This document shows, piece by piece, positions 43,985-53,905 of a DNA stretch of 64,000 nucleotides (position 1 is its first letter; each line of letters opens with the position of its first letter). Origin of the DNA: Nannochloropsis salina CCMP1776 (Eukaryota > Sar > Eustigmatophyceae > Eustigmatales > Monodopsidaceae). The translations under genes were made by a program, and so were the position numbers. The DNA is taken from assembly GCA_004565275.1 (NCBI GenBank), contig SDOX01000122.1, positions 508,642-572,641 on the forward strand, written 5' to 3'. A model generated the notes under the pieces. The model ran no database searches and was not told the DNA's origin. It saw only the letters and a program-made list of their open reading frames with translations.

Positions 43985-44608
43985 GGCGACAGAAATGGCA
44001 TCACGACTATACATTCAGCCAATGCCCCCACTAAAAGAAGCCCCGTCCTTCCAATTGCCTCTATGCTGCTAACTCACTCTCGATACTTGAAAGTGGTACG
44101 AAGAGTGTAACCTGCCTTACAATATGCAGTTTGGAGAACTTCTTTTTAAATTATGAATTCAGTGCGACCTCGGAAGACGGGCAAGAGCGATGAGTAGTTA
44201 GAATTCTCGTGGAGAACGACATGAAGGTAAACTTAAACGACATGCCGCGGGGAAAAAAATAAGATGGCACAAAGAACGACGAGATTGAGGAGGGCAGGCC
44301 CAAGCAAGGAGCGAAGGGGAGGGAGGGGAGGCGGGAGCCGACAGGATTGCCATCCGTCACTGGTCTGGTCAAGTAAGTGCTTTCGGGATTCCGCTACGCG
44401 GCTCCAGAAAAATGTACATCGTCTTTTTTCTTTTCCTGTATTTGAAGTCACCATGTATCCATGTATAGAACCAAGTCAGAATGTGTAACCTTTCCTCCCT
44501 ACAAGATCGCAATGCATACATATCGGTTTCAATTTTCAATTTCCTATTTGTCACATTTCTTGCCACTTCACGCGATGCTTTCCTCGAGACTGATTGCTGA
44601 TATTTCTA
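43985..44608. other. Intergenic between tyrosinase and kinase genes
   Basis: These 624 bases include the kinase's own upstream region (from 43985) and sequence downstream of the neighbouring gene on its right. Several short open frames are not protein-like. A polypurine run, AGCGAAGGGGAGGGAGGGGA, lies near 44309. Confidence 0.4.
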
Positions 44609-46528
44609 TCAGCCATGGCAGGAGCGTGCGCACATGCTGTCCTTCTTGAAAACATTTTCATCAGCCTCCATATGCATGCCATCTCTGTATGTGTCAGGTA
44701 GGTCACAAATGAACCCCAGCATTTCACAATCACGTTTGAGTACCACTTTAAGGCACTCAGCACGTTTCCTTTCCACGTTATCTTGTCGGTCGCTACCCAT
44801 ACACGCTGTAAATACACGATTCTCTTCCACGATCAAGCCCTTGCCGTGGGGTTCATAGGGAGCCATTTTCGCTTGAGCTGCAGCCCATTCTTCCGTGGGC
44901 ACTAAAATAGCCTGCATGTCCTGCCCACTTTTATCTATAGTTTTTGTGTGCGTTGAAGCATTGGTTGATGGGATTCGATGCTTCTTATGATAGGGTACGT
45001 AATTCTTGCCACGTAGATGTGAGCTCTGTCCTGTCGTGTTGGATCGCATATCTTGATGCTTCTGTGCATCAGCAAGCGCTGCCACCGTGGAAGGATGTAA
45101 CAAAGGTGCGGTCACACTTTTTTCAGGGAAAGGCGGCGATTGACGTGTTTCAGGGCTGATCTCAGGCATAGGTGGTGCAGGCAAACTAATGTTTAAAATA
45201 GGGTTGGGCTTCAGGGTGGACCAGTGGCACGTATTGAGAAAGGTATACGCCGACATTATATCGGTTTCATACGTGTAACCCAGCTCGCGCGTAGACCACA
45301 TGGAGCGGGTAGTAATGCCGGGAGCGTAAGCCAGCTCTACGTCTACTTGGTCGGGCTTGAAATCGGTGTCGAGAATGTTCGCTGGATCCAGAATCCTGTG
45401 GCAATCCTGCCACATTGCCCAGATTTTATCAACAAATGCATGGTGTAACCAAAAAATGGGATCGTCGGGGCTTGCAAAGCTATTCATGGCTCCACCCAAA
45501 AATAGATGCGGCCGAGAATGCGCACCAGCTTCAAAAGCCGGCCGAAAGTCTCCCACCAGAGTCTTCTTACCCATAATAAGGTCCAAGACCTCTGCCGGTG
45601 AGAAAAATCTGTAAGAATCAGAGCCAATGCGCTTCAAGCACCCTCCCTTGCTGTTCGTCCATTCGGCAAAAGGGCCCTCTCTCATGCAGAAGGAATCATT
45701 CTTTTTGCCCATCGGGCCAAAAATCCCCCAAAGAGGGGACTCTGTCTCCCGTCCGGCATCCAGCGTCCAGTCCCAGTAAGGCATCGCGAAACAAGAGAAC
45801 TTGCCTCCCAAGTCACGCACTGCGCTTTCAATTTGCAAGACGTACCAGCGATGCCAGGGTAGAAAGTAATCGTTGCCGTGAAAAAGATTGAAAGTCGTCG
45901 GATTTCCGTGGATTGCAGTAATCGTATCGTACAAACCACTTGCCTTCAAGGTCTGCAAGGCCTCTATAAAATCTGCAAGCTCGTCCGGGGTAAGCGATAG
46001 TATATTCTTTCGAACACGAAAACAGTCGTGTTCCCAAAATGGCGGACCGGCTTCGGTCGGGAACGGTGTCGGTGTTGCTGTCGACGTTGCGCTTGTTGAC
46101 GAGGGATGATGGTGGTGGCCCCAATGATGTGGTCTATGCGTAGGTGCCGGAGAAGGGACGGGTGAGTCCAGTGGAACGTTCTCGAGGGGCTCAGAAGGAG
46201 GAGCAGTGGGATCAGGAGTGAGGTCAGATGGAGCCACAGTATTTCCTGTTGTGACGACCGGTGTCGGTGCGGGCGTCGCAATAGGCGCAACTGGAGCTTG
46301 GCTTGGATTGCACTGCCACCAGTACTCGTTCACGTACTCGCATCGGGTCCCTGGACAGCAATTGGTAGGACCCCAATAATTGCGCCCGCCGCATTGCAGC
46401 CATTGCCCGATGCATTGAGCCTCCCAACCCATTCCGGGCTGCGCTTCGACAACTGCCCAAAACTGAATCAAGGTCAAAAGAAGGACATTGGTCGCCACAT
46501 TGAAGCTCGAAGTCTGCATCCTTTTCAT
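44609..46528 (-). CDS. Secreted tyrosinase with N-terminal CBM1 cellulose-binding module
   Basis: An intronless gene of 639 residues from ATG 46528; the frame is open upstream from a TTG. MKRMQTSSFNVATNVLLLTL to VVEA (1-29) is a signal peptide. Residues 39-73 are a fungal-type CBM1: WLQCGGRNYWGPTNCCPG and CEYVNEYWWQC, with the spaced Cys and aromatic residues of the cellulose-binding face. A Pro/Thr/Ser linker (74-160), with a His-rich HRPHHWGHHHH, leads to the tyrosinase domain. Copper A ligands are His207, His217 and His226 (HGNDYFLPWHRWY). Copper B is HSRPH (337, 341) and DPIFWLHHAFVDKIW (362/363). The last 260 residues include a Cys-containing C-terminal region (FTACMGSDRQD; CEMLGFICD). 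Tyrosinases oxidise phenols to quinones. Here the enzyme is probably secreted and held on cell-wall cellulose, with phenol crosslinking or defence as possible roles. Confidence 0.93.
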   Translation of the reverse strand: MKRMQTSSFNVATNVLLLTLIQFWAVVEAQPGMGWEAQCIGQWLQCGGRNYWGPTNCCPGTRCEYVNEYWWQCNPSQAPVAPIATPAPTPVVTTGNTVAPSDLTPDPTAPPSEPLENVPLDSPVPSPAPTHRPHHWGHHHHPSSTSATSTATPTPFPTEAGPPFWEHDCFRVRKNILSLTPDELADFIEALQTLKASGLYDTITAIHGNPTTFNLFHGNDYFLPWHRWYVLQIESAVRDLGGKFSCFAMPYWDWTLDAGRETESPLWGIFGPMGKKNDSFCMREGPFAEWTNSKGGCLKRIGSDSYRFFSPAEVLDLIMGKKTLVGDFRPAFEAGAHSRPHLFLGGAMNSFASPDDPIFWLHHAFVDKIWAMWQDCHRILDPANILDTDFKPDQVDVELAYAPGITTRSMWSTRELGYTYETDIMSAYTFLNTCHWSTLKPNPILNISLPAPPMPEISPETRQSPPFPEKSVTAPLLHPSTVAALADAQKHQDMRSNTTGQSSHLRGKNYVPYHKKHRIPSTNASTHTKTIDKSGQDMQAILVPTEEWAAAQAKMAPYEPHGKGLIVEENRVFTACMGSDRQDNVERKRAECLKVVLKRDCEMLGFICDLPDTYRDGMHMEADENVFKKDSMCARSCHG

Positions 46529-47333
46529 TTGCAAGAAAAATGTGGCTTTGCTAATCGAAGCACGTTGCTTTCGTCCTCCTACTTGCCAACAGTCTACCAA
46601 GTAGGGTCTTTATCCAAAAAAGGCAAATGGCAAAGTTTGATAATTTGAAGCCCTACCCCTAGCTTAAAAAGTCGCAAGTCTCAGAACGTCCTGTTTGTGA
46701 TGTTGAGTAAATGATGTTGTGGAAGAAAGCACATCAGCATGGGTGTCGTGGGGTCATGCGGTCGGGCGTATGGGCCGAAGTTTAATTGTGTACAATTATT
46801 TTTCGAGAACCGTGCAAGGATGCATCGATCTACTTAGTGCAAGGGAGCTCCAGAATTGCATTAATCTCTTTGATATCTTAATTCTACGTAATAATCGTGC
46901 AGTAAACGGAACGCCATGTGTAGAGTACTTCCCAAAAGCCGTTGGCTTGTGTCCCACAACCCCTACAGCATCACTATGTGGAAAAACGTAACAAATCCTC
47001 AACACTGACAGCCGTTCATATGTGTGTGGTCTGCAAACCATAATCTCCATTGTTTTTGCCCTCGATGGAAGACGTGCCGGCAGTGATGAAGTAAGTGGCA
47101 ATCACACTATGCTTTGGTCGGTTGCACATTTCAATCCCCATGGGCCAGGCGCCGTTGATCACGCTAGCCGTTACTCCGCCCGCTGCGGCGGGTAGGCGAC
47201 AAACTCAAGATCCACGCGAGCGCTGCTGGCCTCATCGTGTGTCGAACTCTAACACTCCTACGTGTCTTGCATTGTTACAAAGGCAAATTAAAAGCATTAC
47301 ACTGGAGCTTGGTCTTCGCGCCTCGGCTTCGCG
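46529..47333. promoter_or_regulatory. Divergent upstream region of tyrosinase and FtsH-like genes
   Basis: These 805 bases separate two outward-reading genes. Two open frames of 90-105 codons overlap on opposite strands at 46719-47101 and were not called. No recognisable element. Confidence 0.35.
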
Positions 47334-48740
47334 ATGGCCAACGCCCTTTCGCCTAGGGGCCAAATCTCTACCATGTCGTCATCATCCTTTTCTTCTTCCC
47401 GGAGCTGGATGATTTCATCAATACTCACGAAGCTACTTGGAATAACTAAGTACTTGTGGCCTCGTGCACCAGTCTATCTACCTTTTTCCGATTTTGTGAA
47501 GCATGCACAGGAGGGCAAATTGGCTTCCGTGATGATGAATCAAGACAAATTTGAGGTTCAAATGAAGGCGGGAGACAGTATCATTTTGGCTGGAGGCGCC
47601 AGCCTCGTGCCCTCTTCAAAAGTGTCCCGACAGCAAATATACCACACATCTGTCATCCCGCAACTCGACAGACAATGGATTGTCGAGATGCTTCAAAAAA
47701 ATGGCGTCAGGTTCGGGACCGGTACACCTTCCTGGAGTCGGCGCATGGTCACACTGCTACTGACGATCGCCCCTTTCTTGTACTTGGCGTTGGTCTATCG
47801 AATGATGAACAAACTCTATAACCCTACAGATAGCATTGGTAGGGAGCGCAAAAATCTTCAGCAGAAACCAAAAAAACGTGTCATCACATTCAAGGATGTT
47901 GCAGGCATCGATGCAGCCAAATTGGAGTTGGTGGAAGTAGTTAATTTCTTGAGAGACCGAGCACGGTATGACGCCATTGGCGCCCGTCTGCCGAAAGGTA
48001 TACTACTATCAGGAGCTCCAGGCACTGGCAAGACCTTGTTGGCTCGGGCTGTTGCGAATGAGGCGGGCGTGTCATTCATAAGTTGCTCTGCAAGTGAATT
48101 CTGCGAGCTCCTCGTTGGTCGAGGCGCTGCCCGCATGCGCGACCTCTTCCAGCGTGGCTTCTCAAGCTCTCCTTGCATAATTTTCATTGATGAACTGGAT
48201 GCGTTGGCGAAAACACGCGGTTCCTTTTCTTCAAATGATGAGCGGGAGCAGACGTTAAATCAGCTTTTGTGTGAAATGGATGGTTTTGAGGGTGAAGAAA
48301 ATTGTGTCCTGGTCATCGCAGCTACAAATCGTCCCGAGGTGCTGGATCCAGCCCTTATACGACCAGGTCGCTTCGACCGCCATATTGCGGTGGGTCTGCC
48401 AGACACACGCGGTCGCCGGGCCATCCTGGACGTTCATTCACGTCACGTTTGCCTGGCACCTGGCGTAGACATGCAGCGCATTGCCACCAGGTCCAAAGGA
48501 TACTCTGGAGCAGAATTAAGTAATGTGGTCAACGAAGCCGCCCTTCTCGCCGTGCGAGCAGGCTTAGGGGTAACAACACAAGCGTGCTTTGAGGAAGCCC
48601 TGGAGCGCAACAATCAATCGCGGAAATTGGCCTTGCAATTAGACGGGTTTGGCAACGGCGGCATGGGCGTCAACTCGACTGTACAAGACCTCCATAACAA
48701 ATTGCAGAACCGCAATAGGACAAACCTTCAGGATCCATGA
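47334..48740 (+). CDS. FtsH-like AAA ATPase lacking the M41 protease domain
   Basis: An intronless gene of 468 residues. It follows FtsH from the N-terminus: a Ser-rich leader, [20 protein letters not shown] (the FtsH extracellular start), a second hydrophobic helix ([20 protein letters not shown]) at about 140-160, and the AAA module. Walker A is GAPGTGKT, Walker [11 protein letters not shown], and the second region of homology is [21 protein letters not shown], split here for length (LIRPGRFDR). The lid helix block ends with [20 protein letters not shown]. In FtsH the zinc protease domain with HEAGH follows. Here the protein stops 55 residues later (ending [10 protein letters not shown]), and only 243 bases separate it from the next gene's stop, so no protease exon can fit. 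It may be a chaperone-like partner, as with plant FtsHi. Plastid or mitochondrial location is open. Confidence 0.9.
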   Translation: MANALSPRGQISTMSSSSFSSSRSWMISSILTKLLGITKYLWPRAPVYLPFSDFVKHAQEGKLASVMMNQDKFEVQMKAGDSIILAGGASLVPSSKVSRQQIYHTSVIPQLDRQWIVEMLQKNGVRFGTGTPSWSRRMVTLLLTIAPFLYLALVYRMMNKLYNPTDSIGRERKNLQQKPKKRVITFKDVAGIDAAKLELVEVVNFLRDRARYDAIGARLPKGILLSGAPGTGKTLLARAVANEAGVSFISCSASEFCELLVGRGAARMRDLFQRGFSSSPCIIFIDELDALAKTRGSFSSNDEREQTLNQLLCEMDGFEGEENCVLVIAATNRPEVLDPALIRPGRFDRHIAVGLPDTRGRRAILDVHSRHVCLAPGVDMQRIATRSKGYSGAELSNVVNEAALLAVRAGLGVTTQACFEEALERNNQSRKLALQLDGFGNGGMGVNSTVQDLHNKLQNRNRTNLQDP

Positions 48741-48983
48741 CAAGAACTCGAGATTGTGGCACATTCTGAGATAATATCCCTTGAAGCTCTGAAGGAATCT
48801 AAATGGCTATTGTATGACACAAAACACTTCTTTTATTTTAATTGTATTAATTTTTGCGAGGGAGTTTGTCTGATGGGCTCTAAAATATTCAACTTCTTCT
48901 TTTAATTTACATCGAGACCTTCGCGAGGGGGATCTAAAGTTATTGACTACTCACTGCGTTTCTCTTCTTGAAACAGCACACCG

Positions 48984-50306
48984 CTACAAAAATCTTCCTC
49001 GAATGAATCGTGCCACACCACAGCTCTTCCAAAAACAAATTTTTGTCGTGACCGCTCCCTTGAAGCTTGTCCCAGTAAGGGATTTGCCCCTCGACGGTCT
49101 GGTTGCACACAGCCGCGTAGAGTTATCTTTCTGGTCACTTCTTTGTTGCGTCGTTACGTCTTGCTTGTGTAGCTTACATTCCAAGCGAAAGCCAAAGATG
49201 CGCGGTGCGTATGACTCTCTCTCCGTCGAGTGACAAAGGTCGTCGTCCAAGTCAATAGAGGAGGTGGCCTGGATGTCAGTCGTAATGCCTCCGCGGCCAA
49301 GACACTCGCGGCCAAGCCTGACCGGGCCGTACCTGCGATTAACCCCATCCTGCTGAAATATTGACGGTATTGGGGTCCAGGAGTGGGCTGGTTCCAGGTT
49401 CAGCTCCGGGAATGCCAACAGGAAAAGATGGGCGAACGTTGGCCCCCAGTAGGCTCCGTTGAGCTGCTGGTGGGATACGTCCGCGGGCCAATAGACTTCT
49501 CGACACCGTGGGCAAAAGATTTTAACGCATTCCCTTGCGCCATCACTCCTGTGTCGCTTCTCAACCACCTTACCTTTGTTTTGATCGGTTTCGCCCACGT
49601 TTTCCTCGTCCGAGTTGCCCAGGGGAAGCACTGGCTGACCATAGCATGCCAGACGGGGACAGCGACCAAAATGTGCTTGTCGGAATTTGTCTCGCATCAC
49701 CTGCAAGCCTTTTTGTGTGACAATGAAGCGCGCATGGATGAGTCCATACATGCGTTGGGTAGCTGCCTCGTCCCGAGGTAGTGACCGACAGCGTTTGGTT
49801 GAGCCGCCTTTCGCGACGCGCTCAAGGAGGAGGTCGACTGCAGCCATGTCGAGAGGGAGCCCCAACCAATTAAAGTCTTCTGCCAGGAAAGAAGATGGCA
49901 CGGCGCAGAAAAATTCGTGACCTGGCGTACGAACAAATTGACTGATCCAGGAGCTTTCGTCATCCGACTCAGGGCTCGACAGCAGAGCCTCCAGGCTGCT
50001 ATCCTCCAGCTTGTCGTCCTCTGGCTTATCTTCACATATCGTATTTCGGATACACCGCAAATCTTTGATGATGGCAGCACCGAAGATAGCCTTGGGGCGT
50101 CTTCCGGTCGCGCTGCTCTCGTCAATCATAAACTTCTCGTGAGAAATATGAGTCCCATCGGTGAAGACATTCGTCGACGACATCCATCCTGCTTCGCCAC
50201 CAGTTTCTCCACAACCTCCATTGGTTCCATAGCGATCCCGCGAGACGGCACTTGAAGAGGAATTCGTGTGAGAGCTTCCAACAAGGCCTCCCTTATTGTT
50301 CGCCAT
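48984..50306 (-). CDS. Casein kinase 2 regulatory subunit beta, enlarged
   Basis: An intronless gene of 440 residues from ATG 50306; an in-frame ATG at 50393 exists but gives a hydrophobic start unlike the family. CK2 beta dimerises through a zinc ribbon and docks the catalytic alpha subunits. Family blocks are clear: SSWISQFVRTPGHEFFCAVP, RMYGLIHARFIVTQKGLQVM, FGRCPRLACYGQPVLPLG, FCPRCREVYWP, NGAYWGPTFAHLFLLAFPEL and PRIFGFRL. The zinc ribbon Cys pairs are RCPRLAC and FCPRC. The protein is about twice the length of animal CK2 beta: 120 extra N-terminal residues, a 27-residue insert between the Cys pairs (EENVGETDQNKGKVVEKRHR within it), a 45-residue insert before PRIFGF and a basic C-terminal tail of about 60. 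Plant subunits also have long N-termini. TTTATT at 48832 may be the polyadenylation signal on this strand. Confidence 0.93.
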   Translation of the reverse strand: MANNKGGLVGSSHTNSSSSAVSRDRYGTNGGCGETGGEAGWMSSTNVFTDGTHISHEKFMIDESSATGRRPKAIFGAAIIKDLRCIRNTICEDKPEDDKLEDSSLEALLSSPESDDESSWISQFVRTPGHEFFCAVPSSFLAEDFNWLGLPLDMAAVDLLLERVAKGGSTKRCRSLPRDEAATQRMYGLIHARFIVTQKGLQVMRDKFRQAHFGRCPRLACYGQPVLPLGNSDEENVGETDQNKGKVVEKRHRSDGARECVKIFCPRCREVYWPADVSHQQLNGAYWGPTFAHLFLLAFPELNLEPAHSWTPIPSIFQQDGVNRRYGPVRLGRECLGRGGITTDIQATSSIDLDDDLCHSTERESYAPRIFGFRLECKLHKQDVTTQQRSDQKDNSTRLCATRPSRGKSLTGTSFKGAVTTKICFWKSCGVARFIRGRFL

Positions 50307-51325
50307 GAACTTGTCAGGACTGCGCGACCGTCGGCAACCCCATCCTTCGACCCAACATAGTAATAGGAAACGTACAACCTGCGAAAGGAGCATTCAGCGC
50401 CATCGATTTGGTCGCATACTCGTTCGACTGAAAGGTAGTCTATCTCTGAGGCCCTTAAAAGCCTAAGGCATCGCGGGTATAGCAATCACTGGAAAATGCA
50501 GGAAAATTAAGTGAGGTTAGATTTTTTACTTCCCGTTTTTTCGTGATGCCATTTCTTCGTGCTCGCTTGGTTCTGTAAATCTCCCATACTGCGTTTTTGC
50601 GTTTTCTCGGACAATAATGGTCGATCGTCGCTCAATGGTGATTTGCGTCGCTCTGAGATACTTATGCTTGAGCGCTGGTAAACTATCTTACCAACTTTCC
50701 TTCCGCTATTACCAAGTTCTAAATCACTCTGTTGATTCTATATTTCGAGTGTTTAAAATTAATTCACTTTGTGGTGTATTAAAAGTCTGTTTCTGAAAAG
50801 TTCGTCTCCTTGTCGTCTCATGGTGGCTTGCTCTTGCGGTGCTGCTTGTGTCCTCCTTTCCGCTATCGCTGCGCTTGATATCGTTACTTATGTCGTAACA
50901 CTTTTTGCAATGCTTCCCGTGCGTATTGAAGAGTCGATGATTCGACAATTTCGGGAGTCCGGGGGTGTCAGCAGTTTTTGTGATTCTCCTGCTCTGCCTT
51001 GTCCTAACTGTCTCCCCCGGGCCTCAGGCTGAGAGAGCTACTACTACTTTCAGTTCTGTTTTGTAACTGGAGTTATACGATCGTAATGGTTGAGAAGATA
51101 TAGAAATTTGTTTCCTGATAGACGGGACTGCAACTTTGTTGAAGGCGCAGTTTGTCGAAAGGTGGCCTGCACTTCTATATATGGCCACTACAACATCAGC
51201 TACAGCGTCTTGTCCTCAATTTGTCCTCAACTTCTTATATTCAACAGGAGCGTATCGAAATATCTCTTGGTCAGCTTCAAGATCACTGTGAAGATCTCGT
51301 TAATGTTTAGATAATTAATCAGTAA
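50307..51325. promoter_or_regulatory. Divergent upstream region of CK2 beta and biotin genes
   Basis: About 1 kb between two outward-reading genes, AT-rich on the right. A frame at 50769-51032 is open but has no family resemblance. It should hold both promoters; no element was identified. Confidence 0.35.
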
Positions 51326-53905
51326 ATGTGTTCTCTGACTATCCAAGTTTTCGGTGCTAACACGGATGTGGGGAAGACTGTCATCTCTGCGGGTTTACTG
51401 CGGGCGGCATCGAACAGGCCCCTCAGGCGGCGGACAACCTATATAAAACCATTGCAGACTGGGAAGATACATGATGGATTATTCGTACAACGTTACACTT
51501 CTGCTGACGTGTCGTGTCACACCTTATATAGCTGGGAGACGCCACTATCTCCGCATGTAGCTGCGGCCAAGGAAGGAAAAACCATATCCAGTGAGAAATT
51601 GCTTGGGTTGTTACGGACATGTTTACAGCAGGCGCAGGAGTCTCATACAGTAGGAGGGGATGAAGGGGGAGTAAGGCAACGTGAGGGCTCGAGTGTAGGG
51701 GATTTAGTGGTTGTGGAGACTGCGGGCGGCGTGCTGAGTCCCGGTCCGTCGCCCCTGCAGACACAGGCCGATCTGTATCGACCCCTGCGGCTACCTGTTT
51801 TGCTAGTCGGAGATGGGAGATTGGGAGGTATTTCTAGTACCTTAGCAGCGTACGAGTCCCTATACTGCCGAGGATACGAGGTGTATGCCATAGCTGTGTT
51901 GGAGGTCCCTCACTACATTGAGAACGCTGCTGCCGTAAGCGAGTACATTACTGGCACGTTAGGGCATGCGGAGACTCCCGTATTGTCTCTTCCTCATCTG
52001 CCCGAAGTCTCATCTGTCTCTTTTTCTACTGGCGATGTAGACGAAGACGTCCTCTCAGGCGGCTTGGATCAGTGGTACCATCAACACGAACACGTCTTCC
52101 ATCACTTGCTCGACATGCTGATAGATAGAGAACGAGTCCGCATCCAACGATTGCAGAAAATGACAACGCAAGCTGCCCAAGTGTTTTGGTACCCCTTCAC
52201 GCAGCATAGTGGGCTAAGTGGCACGGACCTGCATGTTGTGGATTCAGCTTACGGTGACAATTACACTCTTATCAGAAAGTCCTCCGAGGACGGTGATGCA
52301 AAAGAGCACGTCCCTTGTTCACGGACTCTCATTGATGCATGTGCCTCCTGGTGGACGCAAGGGCTGGGTCATGGCCGAGTGGATGTCGCCCTTGCTGTCG
52401 GCGCCGCTGCCGGGCGCTTCGGCCACGTTATTTTCCCTGGCAACGTGCACGAGCCGGCCCTGCGGCTGGCGGAGTTAATGCTGGCTGGACCCGGTCAGGG
52501 GTGGGCCAGTCGGGTATTTTTTAGCGACAACGGGTCTACCGCCATGGAGATAGCTGTCAAGATGGCGTTGAAAAAAAATTCCGTTGACTTGAAATATGAA
52601 AAGGGGTGCTCCAAGGAAGAATTCCGAGTTGAGGAGCCAAATGATAAGATCTCAGCGACGCCTCTGACGGTTGTCACTCAACGAGACTGCTACCACGGTG
52701 ACACCCTTGGGTGCATGGACGCGGCCGCTCCCACTATTTTTAACACCGGGCAGCATCCTTGGTACCAGCCGCGGACCCTTTCCCTGACGGTGCCAACGTT
52801 CGGATACGTGAGCGGCCATCTTCAGGTCGAGATTCCGCCCGAAATCATCCGTGCCGCTGGACAGAGTGCCCTGCAACCACCAGACAGTGGACAAGTCCTT
52901 AAGTTTCCGGGGGGCCTGGCCACTCTTCTAGACGTACACGCCCGTGAGGGCTCTGACGCGGCGGTCATATACCGAAAGGCCATCCGGGCGCAGTTCATTG
53001 CCTTTGAGAGAGGAGAGGAAGGAATCTTGTCATCTAACACAGTCATACCTTTGCGAGGTGAGGCGGGGCAAGGTCGTCGCTGTCGGAGGCTCGGCGCCGT
53101 CCTTTTGGAGCCGGTATTGATGGGCGCTGCGGGGATGGTGATGGTTGACCCGCTATTTCAGCGGATCTTGACATTGGAGGGCCGGGCTTATGGCCTACCT
53201 GTAGTCTTTGACGAGATAGCGAGCGGCCTTTACCGCTTGGGATGTGCATCAGCTGCGGAGCTCCTAGGAGTTGCTCCGGACATCGCCTGTTATGGAAAGA
53301 CCCTGACGGGCGGGTACCTGCCCATGGCGCTGACCCTCACCACCGAAGCCGTTTTTGAGGCTTTCCATGGGACGAATAAATCAGATGCCCTCCTCCACGG
53401 ACATTCCTACACTGCAAATCCACTGGGCTGCGCCGCTGCCGTGCACGCGTTAAAAGCCTATGCTGTGATACATGAAACCAACATACGAACGTCACAGGAG
53501 TGTTGTCAAAGGAAAGAGGATTTTTCTCCGAATAAGAACAAGTGCAGCAGTCACCACAACATATGTCGCTATAATGAGGATCAAGTGGCGGCCCTATCAA
53601 ACCTTTCCGGCGTGCGAAGGGCAGTCGCCCTCGGCACCGTGTTAGCGGTTGAACTTAAGGAGGTCGAATCGAGCAACCGGAAAGGATACAGCTCCACAGC
53701 TTCTACGAACATCGTTAAGGACCTCAGGGAAGCAGGTATATATGCAAGACCCTTAGGAAATGTAGTATACCTTATCGCGTCTCAGGTATCTTCGGGAGGG
53801 ACATTTGAATGTCTCGTAGACACACTTGATCGTGTTCTCCGTCGCCGAGGAGAGACGTTGGGTAAATTTACCCATGATATGACCACCAGCGGTGTAGTGA
53901 TATAA
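51326..53905 (+). CDS. BIO3-BIO1: Bifunctional dethiobiotin synthetase / 7,8-diaminopelargonate aminotransferase (BIO3-BIO1)
   Basis: An intronless gene of 859 residues carrying two successive steps of biotin synthesis. Residues 1-270 are dethiobiotin synthetase, a P-loop enzyme: VFGANTDVGKTVISAGLLR with the loop at 10-18, YIKPLQTG, VVETAGGVLSPGPSPLQTQ and LPVLLVGDGRLGGISSTL. Residues about 285-859 are the PLP aminotransferase that converts 7-keto-8-aminopelargonate: VFWYPFTQHSGL, DACASWWTQGLGHG, VFFSDNGSTAMEIAVKMAL, RDCYHGDTLGCMDA, FDEIASGLYRLG and the PLP lysine at 658 in CYGKTLTGGYLPMALT. Plants (BIO3-BIO1) and several fungi have the same fusion, which channels the intermediate. No clear presequence is seen at the N-terminus, unlike the plant mitochondrial enzyme. 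An insert of about 35 residues, Cys- and Asn-rich, lies near 730-760. Confidence 0.95.
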   Translation: MCSLTIQVFGANTDVGKTVISAGLLRAASNRPLRRRTTYIKPLQTGKIHDGLFVQRYTSADVSCHTLYSWETPLSPHVAAAKEGKTISSEKLLGLLRTCLQQAQESHTVGGDEGGVRQREGSSVGDLVVVETAGGVLSPGPSPLQTQADLYRPLRLPVLLVGDGRLGGISSTLAAYESLYCRGYEVYAIAVLEVPHYIENAAAVSEYITGTLGHAETPVLSLPHLPEVSSVSFSTGDVDEDVLSGGLDQWYHQHEHVFHHLLDMLIDRERVRIQRLQKMTTQAAQVFWYPFTQHSGLSGTDLHVVDSAYGDNYTLIRKSSEDGDAKEHVPCSRTLIDACASWWTQGLGHGRVDVALAVGAAAGRFGHVIFPGNVHEPALRLAELMLAGPGQGWASRVFFSDNGSTAMEIAVKMALKKNSVDLKYEKGCSKEEFRVEEPNDKISATPLTVVTQRDCYHGDTLGCMDAAAPTIFNTGQHPWYQPRTLSLTVPTFGYVSGHLQVEIPPEIIRAAGQSALQPPDSGQVLKFPGGLATLLDVHAREGSDAAVIYRKAIRAQFIAFERGEEGILSSNTVIPLRGEAGQGRRCRRLGAVLLEPVLMGAAGMVMVDPLFQRILTLEGRAYGLPVVFDEIASGLYRLGCASAAELLGVAPDIACYGKTLTGGYLPMALTLTTEAVFEAFHGTNKSDALLHGHSYTANPLGCAAAVHALKAYAVIHETNIRTSQECCQRKEDFSPNKNKCSSHHNICRYNEDQVAALSNLSGVRRAVALGTVLAVELKEVESSNRKGYSSTASTNIVKDLREAGIYARPLGNVVYLIASQVSSGGTFECLVDTLDRVLRRRGETLGKFTHDMTTSGVVI

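Noticed and set aside
46719-47101. Overlapping frames of 90-101 codons upstream of the FtsH-like gene
   Set aside because: They lie on opposite strands over the same bases and neither resembles a protein family.
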